Shown here piece after piece: positions 6,969 through 14,979 of a stretch of 33,337 nt of DNA. This DNA comes from Streptomyces sp. ISL-12. Its GTDB lineage: Bacteria; Actinomycetota; Actinomycetes; Streptomycetales; Streptomycetaceae. A program made the translations under genes and the position numbers. The stretch lies in assembly GCF_018614415.1 (NCBI RefSeq), contig NZ_JAGGOO010000113.1:1-33337 (forward strand), written 5' to 3'. Under the pieces are notes generated by a model. The model saw nothing but the letters and a program-made list of their open reading frames with translations. It was not told the DNA's origin and searched no databases. Each line of letters begins with the position of its first letter. Positions within the stretch are counted from its first letter, which is position 1.

Positions 6969-7787
6969 TCAGTGGGGCCCGGAGAGCAGCGCGTCGAGTT
7001 CCGGATAAGCGATGCCTTCGGCGAGGGAGTCGTAGCCGCCGGTGCCGAAGAGGTCCTGTGCGGCGCGGCGGGCCGCAGCGTAGGCGGCCTGCGCCACGCC
7101 CGAGCCGAGGCTGACGCGGGCCACGCCGAGGGCACCGAGCTGGGCGACCGTCGGGGCGCCGGGGCCGGCCATGACGTTCAGCGGTACGGAGATGTCCCTG
7201 GCCAGCGCGGCGATGGTGGCGGTGTCGGTGACGCCGGGGACGAAGACGCCGTCCGCGCCCGCGTCGACGTACGAACGCGCCCGGGTCAGGGTGTCCCGCA
7301 ACCGGGTGTCCGGGTCGCCGAGCCCGAACAGGAAGGTGTCGATACGGGCGTTGAGGAACAGGTCCGCGCCCGCCCGGTCGGCACACTGCCGGGCCGTGGC
7401 CAGCCTCGCCGCCAGCTCTGCCGGGGGCCGGGTGCCGTCCTCGATGTTGACGCCGACGGCGCCGGCCGCGAGCACACCGGCGACGGTCTCGGCGACCTCG
7501 GCGGCGTCCTTCCCGTACCCGCCCTCGATGTCGGCGGTGACCGGTACCGCGACGGCGGCGACGATCCGGGCGATCAGCTTCAGCGCCCGGTCGCGGGCCA
7601 GGACGTCACCGTCCGGGGACCCCAGCGACCAGGCGACACCGGCACTGGTGGTCGCGATCGCGGGGGCGCCCGCGGCCTCGATGACGCGGGCGCTCGCCAC
7701 GTCCCAGGCGTTGGCGAGCGCGAGGGGTGCCGTCGGGGTGTGCAGGGAGCGGAAGAGACGGGCGGGGTCCGGCTGCGTCGTGGTCAT
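6969..7787 (-). CDS. Isocitrate lyase/PEP mutase-family enzyme
   Basis: The 272-residue protein is a short member of the isocitrate lyase/phosphoenolpyruvate mutase superfamily, which cleaves or forms C-C or C-P bonds next to a carboxylate using Mg2+. It shows the N-terminal LANAWDVASARVIEAAG segment, the metal-site strand VTADIEGGYG (D86, E88) and the VNIEDGT strand (E116, D117), then FLNARIDTF. The KKCGH motif of true isocitrate lyases is absent, so it is more likely a 2-methylisocitrate-lyase-like, oxaloacetase-like or carboxyphosphonoenolpyruvate-type enzyme; the substrate cannot be read from sequence. ATG 7787 is used; a TTG four codons upstream is less likely. It is monocistronic on the minus strand. 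Confidence 0.85.
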   Translation of the reverse strand: MTTTQPDPARLFRSLHTPTAPLALANAWDVASARVIEAAGAPAIATTSAGVAWSLGSPDGDVLARDRALKLIARIVAAVAVPVTADIEGGYGKDAAEVAETVAGVLAAGAVGVNIEDGTRPPAELAARLATARQCADRAGADLFLNARIDTFLFGLGDPDTRLRDTLTRARSYVDAGADGVFVPGVTDTATIAALARDISVPLNVMAGPGAPTVAQLGALGVARVSLGSGVAQAAYAAARRAAQDLFGTGGYDSLAEGIAYPELDALLSGPH

Positions 7788-7905
7788 GGACGCAGTCAAA
7801 CACCGGTCTGCGCCCGTCTTCTGGCGAGAATCCGACGCATAGGTCGGCCTCGGAACCGGGGGCGGCTCCGACGTCAGCCCCCGAAGGGGGCGTCATCCAC
7901 GGTCC

Positions 7906-7949
7906 GGGGTGAGCGGGCGCGACGGCACCCCGTCGCGCCCGCTCACCCC
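7906..7949 (-). terminator. Perfect 20-bp hairpin terminator
   Basis: Bases 7906-7925 are perfectly complementary to 7930-7949 with the four-base loop CACC. It lies 24 bases beyond the stop of the minus-strand membrane gene (7973), so it most likely terminates the symporter operon. There is no T-tract, as is usual in streptomycetes. A second smaller hairpin (7877-7891, GCCCCC-GAA-GGGGGC) follows toward the next gene. Nothing else is seen in 7788-7972. Confidence 0.8.
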
Positions 7950-7972
7950 ACGTCAGTCACAGCGCACGGTGT

Positions 7973-8272
7973 CTACTCCGCACCGTTCGCCGGCGGAGTG
8001 GGCGGCACCGTGGGCCGCAGCTTCAGCCAGGCCAGGAAGAACAGCCCCAGGACCAGCATCCCGAGCCCGGTCCACAGGTTGATGTTGACGCCCTCCGCCT
8101 TGTCGATGTCGGCGTCGGACGCGGTGAGGCCGGCGATCGTGACGATGACGCCGTAGAGGGCGAAGAGGCCGCCGATGATGCGGCGGATGTCGAACAGCCG
8201 GGCCGCCGTCGCCGACTTGGTCTCCAGTTCGGAGACCTCCTCCTGGACGTTCTTCTCGTGGAACTCAGACAT
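7973..8272 (-). CDS. Small membrane protein partner of the sodium:solute symporter
   Basis: The 99-residue protein has an acidic soluble N-terminus (residues 1-25), a transmembrane helix at about 31-50 (IIGGLFALYGVIVTIAGLTA) and a second at about 66-86 (LWTGLGMLVLGLFFLAWLKL), then a Pro-rich tail. It begins 21 bases after the symporter stop codon and is followed by a strong terminator, so the two form a bicistronic operon. Small two-helix proteins encoded next to solute symporters can be accessory subunits. That role is inference from position. No catalytic motif is visible. Confidence 0.85.
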   Translation of the reverse strand: MSEFHEKNVQEEVSELETKSATAARLFDIRRIIGGLFALYGVIVTIAGLTASDADIDKAEGVNINLWTGLGMLVLGLFFLAWLKLRPTVPPTPPANGAE

Positions 8273-8293
8273 GCTCTCTCAATCCTTCCGCGA

Positions 8294-9973
8294 TCAGAAC
8301 GAGAACGGGATGTAGCAGGCGGCCGCCAGCACGACCGCGCCCCAGCCCAGCAGCGCCGGCTTGCGGTACCACGCGTCGTCGCCCTCGCCGGGCGCCTCGG
8401 ACATGCCGGGGGAACGCGTGCCGTAGACCAGGCCCTGGAGTTCGGCGGCCGGCTTCGGGGCCGTGAAGAGGGACACGGCGACCATGACCACCGCGCCGGC
8501 GACGAAGCCGACGATCGCGGAGACGAAGTTGGCGCCCTGGTCGGAGGGGATGTCGATGACGCCCTGCTTGTAGATCCAGAAGTAGTTGACCATCGCCGCG
8601 ACCGTGCCCGCCAGCAGGCCCCAGAAGCCGGACTTGACCGACGCCCGCTTCCAGAACATGCCGATGATGAAGACGACGAACATCGGCACGTTGAAGAAGG
8701 AGAACAGCGTCTGGAGGTACGCCATGATGTTGGAGAAGGACTGGGCGAGGAAGGCCGTACCGATCGAGGCCAGTACGCCGATCACCGTGATGACGCGGCC
8801 GAACTTCAGGTAGTACTCGTCGGGCTGGTCCTTCTTGACGTACTTCGCCCAGATGTCGGTGGTGAACACCGTGTTGAAGGACGAGACGTTGGCCGCCATG
8901 CCGGCCATGAACGCCGCCAGCAGACCGGTGACCGCGATGCCGAGCACGCCGTTGGGCAGGAACTGCTCCATCAGGTACGGGATCGCGTCGTTGTACTGGA
9001 GGTCGGAGCCGGGCGTGCCGATCTTGGGGACCAGGGCGGCGGCGACCAGGCCGGGGATCATCACCAGGAAGACGATGAAGATCTTCGGGAACGCCGCGAT
9101 GAGCGGGGTGCGCTTGGCGGCGGAGAGGTTCTTCGCGGACAGGGCGCGCTGCACCTCGGCGAAGTTGGTGGTCCAGTAGCCGAAGCCGAGGACGAAGCCG
9201 AGGCCGAGGACGATGGTCAGCCAGTTCGCGCCGAGCGGGTTGTCGCTGCCGATGCCCGTGCCGCCCCAGGACGTCATGAAGTCGCCGCCGTGCTGCGCGG
9301 AGAGGTTGTCGGTCAGGCCGTCCCAGCCGCCGACCTTCTTCAGGCCGAGGATGGTGATCGGGATCAGGGCCGCCAGGATCACGAAGAACTGGAGGACCTC
9401 GTTGTAGATCGCGGAGGAGAGGCCGCCCAGGGTGATGTAGGCGAGCACGAAGACGCCGGCCACGACGATGGAGACCCACAGGGGCCAGCCGAGGAGGGCC
9501 TCGACGACGATCGCCAGCGCGTAGAGATTGACGCCCGCGATCAGGATCGCGGCAATCGCGAACAGGATCGAGCTGAGCAGGTGCGCCGACCGGTCGAAGC
9601 GCAGGAGCAGGAACTCCGGGACCGAGCGGACCTTGCTGCCGTAGTAGAACGGCATCATCACCAGGCCCAGGAAGACCATCGCCGGGATCGCGCCGATCCA
9701 GTACCAGTGGGTCGTGTAGACGCCGTACTGGGCACTGTTGGCGGCCATGCCGAGGATCTCGGTGGCGCCCAGGTTGGCCGCGACGAAGGCGAGTCCGGTG
9801 ACCCAGGCGGGCAGGGACCGGCCGGAAAGGAAGAAGTCGAGGCTGGTTCTGACCGAGCGGCGGGCGGCGAGGCCGATGCCCAGGACGACCACGAAGTAGA
9901 TGGCGAGGATCGTGTAGTCGAGCCAGTTGGTGGGGAGCCGGAGCTCCGCCGCCAGGTATGTGGGGGTTTGCAT
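8294..9973 (-). CDS. Sodium:solute symporter (SSS family, sugar-type)
   Basis: The 559-residue integral membrane protein has the multi-helix pattern of the LeuT-fold SSS/SGLT family. It includes DFFLSGRSLPAWVTGLAFVAANLGATEILGMAA near helix 1-2, matching the SGLT region around the Na+ and sugar sites, then the WYWIGAIPAM helix, RFDR, the GGLSSAIYNEVLQFF helix and the NVSSFNTVFTTDIW segment typical of the family. It imports a solute with Na+. Galactose or another hexose is suggested by its divergence from galTEK and by similarity to vSGLT, but this is inference. Its start region shares the AT-rich intergenic sequence with galT. The ribosome-binding site is weak. Confidence 0.92.
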   Translation of the reverse strand: MQTPTYLAAELRLPTNWLDYTILAIYFVVVLGIGLAARRSVRTSLDFFLSGRSLPAWVTGLAFVAANLGATEILGMAANSAQYGVYTTHWYWIGAIPAMVFLGLVMMPFYYGSKVRSVPEFLLLRFDRSAHLLSSILFAIAAILIAGVNLYALAIVVEALLGWPLWVSIVVAGVFVLAYITLGGLSSAIYNEVLQFFVILAALIPITILGLKKVGGWDGLTDNLSAQHGGDFMTSWGGTGIGSDNPLGANWLTIVLGLGFVLGFGYWTTNFAEVQRALSAKNLSAAKRTPLIAAFPKIFIVFLVMIPGLVAAALVPKIGTPGSDLQYNDAIPYLMEQFLPNGVLGIAVTGLLAAFMAGMAANVSSFNTVFTTDIWAKYVKKDQPDEYYLKFGRVITVIGVLASIGTAFLAQSFSNIMAYLQTLFSFFNVPMFVVFIIGMFWKRASVKSGFWGLLAGTVAAMVNYFWIYKQGVIDIPSDQGANFVSAIVGFVAGAVVMVAVSLFTAPKPAAELQGLVYGTRSPGMSEAPGEGDDAWYRKPALLGWGAVVLAAACYIPFSF

Positions 9974-10035
9974 GCGTACTCGCTTCGTTGCGTGAACTGA
10001 TCCGAGCGGAACCTAACCCTCCGCCTTCAGAAAAT

Positions 10036-10107
10036 GAACACTTTCGATGATGTTCTTTGATTGATTGTGATGATCGGCGGGGGTGGTGGGTTGTGAAGTG
10101 TTATGTT
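10036..10107 (+). promoter_or_regulatory. galT / symporter divergent control region (galP1-like)
   Basis: This is one of the most AT-rich stretches in the window. GAACA (10036-10040) and TGTTC (10051-10055) form a 20-bp imperfect dyad centred on TCGA. TGTGAT occurs at 10066-10071 and TGTGAA at 10092-10097; from memory, the S. lividans galP1 operator is built from TGTGAT-like hexamers. TATGTT at 10102-10107 is a plausible -10 box for galT, giving a leader of about 43 bases. No -35 consensus is seen, which fits an activator- or repressor-governed promoter. The dyad could equally serve the symporter operon. Confidence 0.6.
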
Positions 10108-10156
10108 GGATTGTGTTGAGTGCTTGGGTGCGGGTAGTGGCGTGAGGAGTCCGGCA

Positions 10157-11218
10157 GTGAAGAAGACCTCGACCCGGCTGGCCGACGGGCGCGAGCTGAT
10201 CTACTACGACTCGCGCGACGACGTCGTACGCGACGCGGTGGACCGCCGCCCGCTGGATCCGACCGTGACCTCGTCCGAGATCCGCCGCGACGTGCTGCTC
10301 GGCGACGCGGTCGCGATCGCGTCGCACCGCCAGGGACGGACCTACCACCCGCCGGCCGACCAGTGCCCCCTGTGCCCGACGCGGGGCGAGCGGCTGAGCG
10401 AGATCCCCGACTCGTCGTACGACGTGGTGGTCTTCGAGAACCGCTTCCCCTCGCTGGCCGGCGACTCCGGGCGGTGCGAGGTCGTCTGCTTCACCTCCGA
10501 CCACGACTCCTCCTTCGCCGATCTGAACGAGGAGCAGGCGCGGCTCGTGCTGGACGCCTGGACGGACCGCACCTCCGAGCTGTCCCATCTGCCCTCCGTC
10601 GAACAGGTCTTCTGCTTCGAGAACCGCGGCGCCGAGATCGGTGTGACGCTGGGTCACCCCCACGGGCAGATCTACGCCTACCCCTTCACCACCCCCCGCA
10701 CCGCCCTGATGCTCCGGTCCCTCGCGGCCCACAAGGAGGCGACCGGCGGGGAGAACCTCTTCGACACCGTGGTCGAGGACGAGCTGAGCGGCGAGCGGGT
10801 CGTCCTGGAGGGCGAGCACTGGGTCGCCTTCGTGCCGTACGCCGCCCACTGGCCCTACGAGGTGCACCTCTACCCGAAGCGGCGGGTTCCTGACCTGCTG
10901 GGTCTCGACGAGGCGGCGCGCACAGAGTTCCCCCAGGTCTATCTGGAACTGTTGCGGCGGTTCGACCGGATCTTCGGGGAGGGTGAGCCTCCGACGCCCT
11001 ACATCGCGGCCTGGCACCAGGCGCCGTTCGGGCAGCTGGAGGAGTTCGAGGGCGTCACACGCGACGACTTCGCGCTGCACCTGGAGCTTTTCACCATCCG
11101 CCGTACGTCCGGCAAGCTGAAGTTCCTCGCGGGCTCCGAGTCCGGCATGAACGTCTTCATCAACGACGTGCCGCCGGAGCGCGCGGCCGAGCGACTGCGA
11201 GAGGTAGCGAGTTCATGA
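10157..11218 (+). CDS. galT: Galactose-1-phosphate uridylyltransferase
   Basis: GalT exchanges UMP between UDP-glucose and galactose 1-phosphate in the Leloir pathway. The 353-residue protein has the HIT-superfamily active-site motif GHPHGQ (166-171; nucleophile H169), a CPLC pair (C70/C73) expected to bind zinc, and FENRFPSL and FENRGAEIG segments of the family. GTG 10157 is chosen because GAGGAG lies seven bases upstream and the product starts MKKTSTRLADG, as I recall for Streptomyces GalT. The ATG at 10103 overlaps the putative -10 box. The gene overlaps galE by four bases (ATGA), so the two are translationally coupled. Confidence 0.96.
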   Translation: MKKTSTRLADGRELIYYDSRDDVVRDAVDRRPLDPTVTSSEIRRDVLLGDAVAIASHRQGRTYHPPADQCPLCPTRGERLSEIPDSSYDVVVFENRFPSLAGDSGRCEVVCFTSDHDSSFADLNEEQARLVLDAWTDRTSELSHLPSVEQVFCFENRGAEIGVTLGHPHGQIYAYPFTTPRTALMLRSLAAHKEATGGENLFDTVVEDELSGERVVLEGEHWVAFVPYAAHWPYEVHLYPKRRVPDLLGLDEAARTEFPQVYLELLRRFDRIFGEGEPPTPYIAAWHQAPFGQLEEFEGVTRDDFALHLELFTIRRTSGKLKFLAGSESGMNVFINDVPPERAAERLREVASS

Positions 11219-12177
11219 GCGGGAAGTACCTGGTCACGGGTGGCGCGGGGTATGTCGGCAGCGTCGTCGCCCAGCATCTGGTGGAGGCCGGGCACGAGGT
11301 CGTCGTCCTCGACAACCTCTCGACCGGCTTCCGGGAGGGCGTGCCGGCCGGGGCCGCGTTCGTGGAAGGGGACATCCGCGACGCCGGGAAGTGGCTGGAC
11401 GGATCGTTCGACGGGGTGCTGCACTTCGCCGCCTTCTCGCAGGTCGGCGAGTCGGTCGTCAAGCCCGAGAAGTACTGGGACAACAACGTCGGCGGGACCA
11501 TGGCCCTGCTCGGCGCCATGCGCGAGGCGGGCGTGCGGCGGCTCGTCTTCTCCTCCACGGCCGCCACCTACGGCGAGCCGGAGCAGGTGCCGATCGTCGA
11601 GACCGCGCCGACCGCACCCACCAACCCCTACGGCGCCTCCAAGCTCGCCGTCGACCACATGATCAGCGGGGAGGCCGCCGCCCACGGGCTGGGGGCCGTG
11701 TCGCTGCGGTACTTCAACGTCGCGGGGGCGTACGGGCAGTACGGCGAGCGGCACGACCCCGAGTCGCACCTGATCCCGCTGGTGCTCCAGGTGGCGCAGG
11801 GGCGGCGGGACGCCATCTCCGTCTTCGGCGACGACTACCCGACGCCGGACGGCACCTGCGTACGCGACTACATCCACGTCGCCGACCTCGCCGAGGCGCA
11901 CCTGCTGGCGCTGGACGCGGCGACCGCCGGCGAGCACCTGATCTGCAACCTCGGCAACGGGAACGGCTTCTCGGTCCGCGAGGTCATCGAGACCGTGCGC
12001 CGGGTGACGGGGCATCCGATCCCCGAGGTCGTCGCACCGCGGCGCGGCGGTGACCCGGCGGTCCTGGTCGCCTCGGCCGCCGCCGCGCGCGAGAAGCTGG
12101 GCTGGCAGCCGTCGCGCGCCGACCTCGCGGGGATCGTCGCGGACGCCTGGGAGTTCGCGCAGCAGCGCGCCAACTGA
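11215..12177 (+). CDS. galE: UDP-glucose 4-epimerase
   Basis: GalE interconverts UDP-galactose and UDP-glucose using bound NAD. The 320-residue short-chain dehydrogenase-fold protein has the NAD-binding motif TGGAGYVG (8-15), the VLDNLSTG adenine-side strand, the catalytic SST (113-115) and YxxxK (Y139, K143 in NPYGASK), and the RYFNVAGA segment. The start ATG overlaps the galT stop. In S. lividans a second, constitutive promoter upstream of galE is described (from memory), since UDP-galactose is also needed for the cell wall; I cannot point to it with confidence inside galT here. Confidence 0.96.
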   Translation: MSGKYLVTGGAGYVGSVVAQHLVEAGHEVVVLDNLSTGFREGVPAGAAFVEGDIRDAGKWLDGSFDGVLHFAAFSQVGESVVKPEKYWDNNVGGTMALLGAMREAGVRRLVFSSTAATYGEPEQVPIVETAPTAPTNPYGASKLAVDHMISGEAAAHGLGAVSLRYFNVAGAYGQYGERHDPESHLIPLVLQVAQGRRDAISVFGDDYPTPDGTCVRDYIHVADLAEAHLLALDAATAGEHLICNLGNGNGFSVREVIETVRRVTGHPIPEVVAPRRGGDPAVLVASAAAAREKLGWQPSRADLAGIVADAWEFAQQRAN

Positions 12178-12205
12178 AACGCAGGAAAGGTCAGGGATTC
12201 AGGGG

Positions 12206-13369
12206 ATGAGCGTCGACACGGCGGCCGAGGTCGCCGAGCGGTTCACGCGGCTGTACGGGAGCGAGCCGGAGGGGGTGTGGGCGGCCCCCGGGCGCGTCAA
12301 CCTCATCGGTGAGCACACCGACTACAACGACGGCTTCGTGATGCCGTTCGCGCTGCCGCACACGGCGGTGGCGGCCGTCTCGCCGCGCACCGACGGCGTA
12401 CTGCGGCTGCACTCGGCGGACGTCGAGGGCGGCGTCGTCGAGCTGCGGGTGGCCGACCTGGCGCCGGAGAGCGACCGGAAATGGACGGCGTACCCGTCGG
12501 GTGTGGTGTGGGCGCTGCGCGAGGCCGGGCACGAGATCACCGGCGCCGACGTCCATCTGGCGTCGACGGTTCCGGCGGGCGCGGGGCTGTCGTCCTCGGC
12601 GGCGCTGGAGGTCGTGGTCGCGCTGGCGCTGAACGACCTGCTCGGGCTGGGGCTGCGCGGCTGGCAGCTGGCCCGGCTGTGCCAGCGGGCGGAGAACGTG
12701 TACGTCGGCGCCCCGGTCGGCATCATGGACCAGACGGCGTCGGCCTGTTGCGAGGCCGGGCACGCGCTGTTCCTGGACACCCGGGACCTGTCCCAGCGGC
12801 AGATCCCGTTCGACCTGGCGGCCGAGGGGCTGCGGCTCCTCGTCGTCGACACGCAGGTCAAGCACTCCCACAGCGAGGGCGAGTACGGCAAGCGCCGCGC
12901 CGGCTGCGAGAAGGGCGCCGCGCTGCTGGGCGTCGACGCCCTGCGGGACATCCCCTACGAGGAACTGGACGCCGCCCTGGAGCGGCTCGGGGACGAGGAG
13001 GAGGTGCGGCGGCTGGTCCGGCACGTGGTCACCGAGGACGAGCGGGTCGAGCGGGTCGTGTCCCTGCTGGAGTCGGGTGACCCGCGGGCCATCGGGCCGG
13101 TGCTGGTCGAGGGGCACGCCTCGCTGCGGGACGACTTCCGGATCTCCTGCCCGGAGCTGGACCTCGTCGTCGACACCGCCCTGGAGACCGGCGCCCTCGG
13201 GGCGCGGATGACGGGCGGCGGGTTCGGCGGCTCGGCGATCGTGCTGGTGGAGGCGGCCGACGTGGAGGCCGTCGGCAAGGCGGTCCAGGCCGCGTTCGCG
13301 GCGGCCGGGTTCACCGCGCCGCGGACGTTCGAGGCGGTGCCGTCGGCGGGGGCGCGCCGGCTGGTGTAG
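12206..13369 (+). CDS. galK: Galactokinase
   Basis: GalK phosphorylates galactose with ATP, the first committed step of the operon's pathway. The 387-residue GHMP kinase has the galactokinase signature GRVNLIGEHTDYNDGFVMP (29-47), the ATP loop VPAGAGLSSSAALE, the IMDQTAS segment carrying the catalytic Asp, and the C-terminal GGGFGGSAI motif. ATG 12206 is preceded by CAGGGG and places the family N-terminus correctly; the frame extending back into galE is not used. It follows galE after 28 bases and closes the galTEK operon. The next gene converges 13 bases away. Confidence 0.96.
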   Translation: MSVDTAAEVAERFTRLYGSEPEGVWAAPGRVNLIGEHTDYNDGFVMPFALPHTAVAAVSPRTDGVLRLHSADVEGGVVELRVADLAPESDRKWTAYPSGVVWALREAGHEITGADVHLASTVPAGAGLSSSAALEVVVALALNDLLGLGLRGWQLARLCQRAENVYVGAPVGIMDQTASACCEAGHALFLDTRDLSQRQIPFDLAAEGLRLLVVDTQVKHSHSEGEYGKRRAGCEKGAALLGVDALRDIPYEELDAALERLGDEEEVRRLVRHVVTEDERVERVVSLLESGDPRAIGPVLVEGHASLRDDFRISCPELDLVVDTALETGALGARMTGGGFGGSAIVLVEAADVEAVGKAVQAAFAAAGFTAPRTFEAVPSAGARRLV

Positions 13370-13382
13370 TCCGCGGCCCGTT

Positions 13383-13838
13383 TCAGGCCAACTGTTTGAC
13401 CAAGGTGTACTCCGTGATCCCCGGCGGGTAGTCGGGGATCACGCACATCACGTCGTAGCCCCGGCGGCGGTAGAACTCCGGGGCCTGGAAGTCCCAGGTC
13501 TCCACCCGGGCCGCCCGGCAGGCCCGTTCGCGCACCGCGGTCCGCTCCGCCTCGGCGAGGAGACGGGAGCCCAGTCCGGCACCGCGGTGGCGGCCGTCCA
13601 CCCACAGGTACGTCACGTGCAGCCAGGTCGCCCAGGTGTGGCCGACCAGACCGCCGGCCACCCGATCGTGCCCGTCCATGATCCAGACGTGCAGCGGGAC
13701 TTCGCGATCGTGAGGGGTCGCGCGCAACGCGCGCAGGACGGGCGAGGCCGCCGTGTTCGTCTCCTTCAGACGAGTGTGCAGGATGTCGCGTCGTGCCTTG
13801 TCGACTTCTGTCTCAAGACGAAACATGCGGCTCACCAT
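13383..13838 (-). CDS. GNAT-family N-acetyltransferase
   Basis: The 151-residue protein carries GNAT motif A, VDGRHRGAGLGSRLLAEAE, with the acetyl-CoA pyrophosphate-binding R-x-x-G-x-G-x pattern, preceded by the strand HVTYLWVD and followed by the motif B region ETWDFQAPEFYRRRGY. Its substrate is unknown. ATG 13838 gives MVSRMFRLETEV; the internal ATG 13826, preceded by GGTGAG, would shorten it by four residues and is about equally likely. A longer frame to 14105 is composed of Pro/Arg-rich GC shadow sequence and is rejected. It converges with galK. Confidence 0.87.
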   Translation of the reverse strand: MVSRMFRLETEVDKARRDILHTRLKETNTAASPVLRALRATPHDREVPLHVWIMDGHDRVAGGLVGHTWATWLHVTYLWVDGRHRGAGLGSRLLAEAERTAVRERACRAARVETWDFQAPEFYRRRGYDVMCVIPDYPPGITEYTLVKQLA

Positions 13839-14193
13839 AAACGTGCCGGACCGCCAGTTCTGCAAATAACCTTCCGCTCCCGCCCCTCGCCCGTACCCTG
13901 ATGAACAGCACCGGTGGGGGCCGGTGCCGATCAGGGGGCGAGACAGTCGGGTACGGCGTCCGGGGCGGGGTAGCGATCTGAGTGCGGCGGCGGCCGCGCG
14001 GCGATGGCGGCCGGTCCCGGGCCGTGGTGCCGGACGCCGCGCCGACCGGCACAGCCGCGTCGGCGGCACAGCGGCGTCAACCGGCACAGGCGGATACGGG
14101 AGCACGAGCGCTCCGGGTGTCGTACCCGCGCTGATGTCGTCCTTTGAGACTGGGAATCCCCCGCTCCGTGAGGAGCGCGGGGAAGGGGGTCAC
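13839..14193 (+). other. 355-bp intergenic region upstream of the second NarL-type regulator
   Basis: No gene is supported. GCACCGG (13908-13914) pairs with CCGGTGC (13921-13927) around TGGGGG. CGGCACAG occurs three times (14047-14054, 14064-14071, 14082-14089) with 17- and 18-base spacing. A bulged hairpin with a GTGA tetraloop (14158-14182) abuts the GGAAGGGGG ribosome-binding site of the next gene. This looks like a regulated leader. Confidence 0.5.
14158..14182 (+). promoter_or_regulatory. Leader hairpin touching the ribosome-binding site
   Basis: CCCCCGCTCC (14158-14167) pairs with GGAGCGCGGGG (14172-14182), one base bulged, closed by GTGA, a GNRA tetraloop. The 3' arm runs into the Shine-Dalgarno GGAAGGGGG (14181-14189) of the regulator starting at 14194. 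It could be an attenuator or a translational control element; this is inference. Confidence 0.45.
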
Positions 14194-14964
14194 GTGGTTC
14201 GCATCCGAGTCCTGGTCGTCGACGACCATCGCATCTTCGCCGAGTCGCTCGCCGCGGCCCTGGCCGCCGAGCCGGACGTCGACGTGTCCGCGGCGGGCAG
14301 CGGCCCGGCCGCGATGCGCTGCCTGGAGCGGGCGGCGTCCGAGGGACGGCGGTTCGACGTGCTGCTCGTCGACGCCGACCTCGGCGGCAGGCCCGGGGCG
14401 CGGCCCGCCGTGCCCGTGCCCGACACCGACGAGGACCGTCTCGTCGACGGGATCTCCCTGGTCACGGGGGTGCGGTCGGCGCAGCCCGGCGTACGGACCG
14501 TCGTGCTCGCCGAGAAGGACGATCCGCGGCGCGCGGCGCTCGCCCTCCAGGCCGGGGCGTCCGGCTGGGTCGCGAAGGACTGCTCGCTGTCGCGGCTGCT
14601 CACCGTCATCCGCGGCGTGCTGCGCGACGAGACGCATCTGCCGCCCGCCCTGCTCACCGGCGTACTGCGCGAACTGACCGCCGCCCGCAAGCACCGCACC
14701 GAGAGCGAGCGGCTGGTGGAGTCGCTGACGCCGAGGGAACGGGAAGTACTGCGGTGCATGGTCGCCGGACTGGGCCGCAAGGCCGTCGCGGAACGGCTGT
14801 TCCTGTCCCCGCACACCGTGCGCACGCACATGCAGAACGTCCTCGGCAAACTCGGCGTGCACTCCACGCTGGCGGCCGTCGCGCTGGCCCGGCGGGCCGG
14901 TGTCGGCCCGGTCGACCTGGGACCCGGCGGGCGGGTCGGGGCGGAGGAGACGCACAGCGCCTGA
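14194..14964 (+). CDS. NarL/LuxR-type response regulator, orphan
   Basis: The 256-residue protein has a receiver domain (LVVDDHRIFAESLAAAL, D10/D11; phospho-acceptor candidate D60 in DVLLVDADLGG; K128 in GWVAKDC) and a LuxR HTH (LTPREREVLRCMVAGLGRKAVAERLFLSPHTVRTHMQNVLGKLGV, 178-222). Between the phospho-Asp strand and the next helix it carries an unusual Pro/Asp-rich insertion (about 66-85). The switch Thr position is Ala (VVLAEK), so signalling may be atypical. GTG 14194 follows the GGAAGGGGG ribosome-binding site. No kinase gene is adjacent. It is similar in layout to the degenerate regulator at 6040 and converges with the MarR gene. Confidence 0.9.
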   Translation: MVRIRVLVVDDHRIFAESLAAALAAEPDVDVSAAGSGPAAMRCLERAASEGRRFDVLLVDADLGGRPGARPAVPVPDTDEDRLVDGISLVTGVRSAQPGVRTVVLAEKDDPRRAALALQAGASGWVAKDCSLSRLLTVIRGVLRDETHLPPALLTGVLRELTAARKHRTESERLVESLTPREREVLRCMVAGLGRKAVAERLFLSPHTVRTHMQNVLGKLGVHSTLAAVALARRAGVGPVDLGPGGRVGAEETHSA

Positions 14965-14979
14965 GCCGCTCCCTCCGGT

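Noticed and set aside
8258..10000. 580-residue plus-strand open frame opposite the symporter
   Set aside because: Highly charged Arg/Asp/Glu/Gly composition typical of the frame opposite hydrophobic membrane-protein codons in GC-rich DNA.
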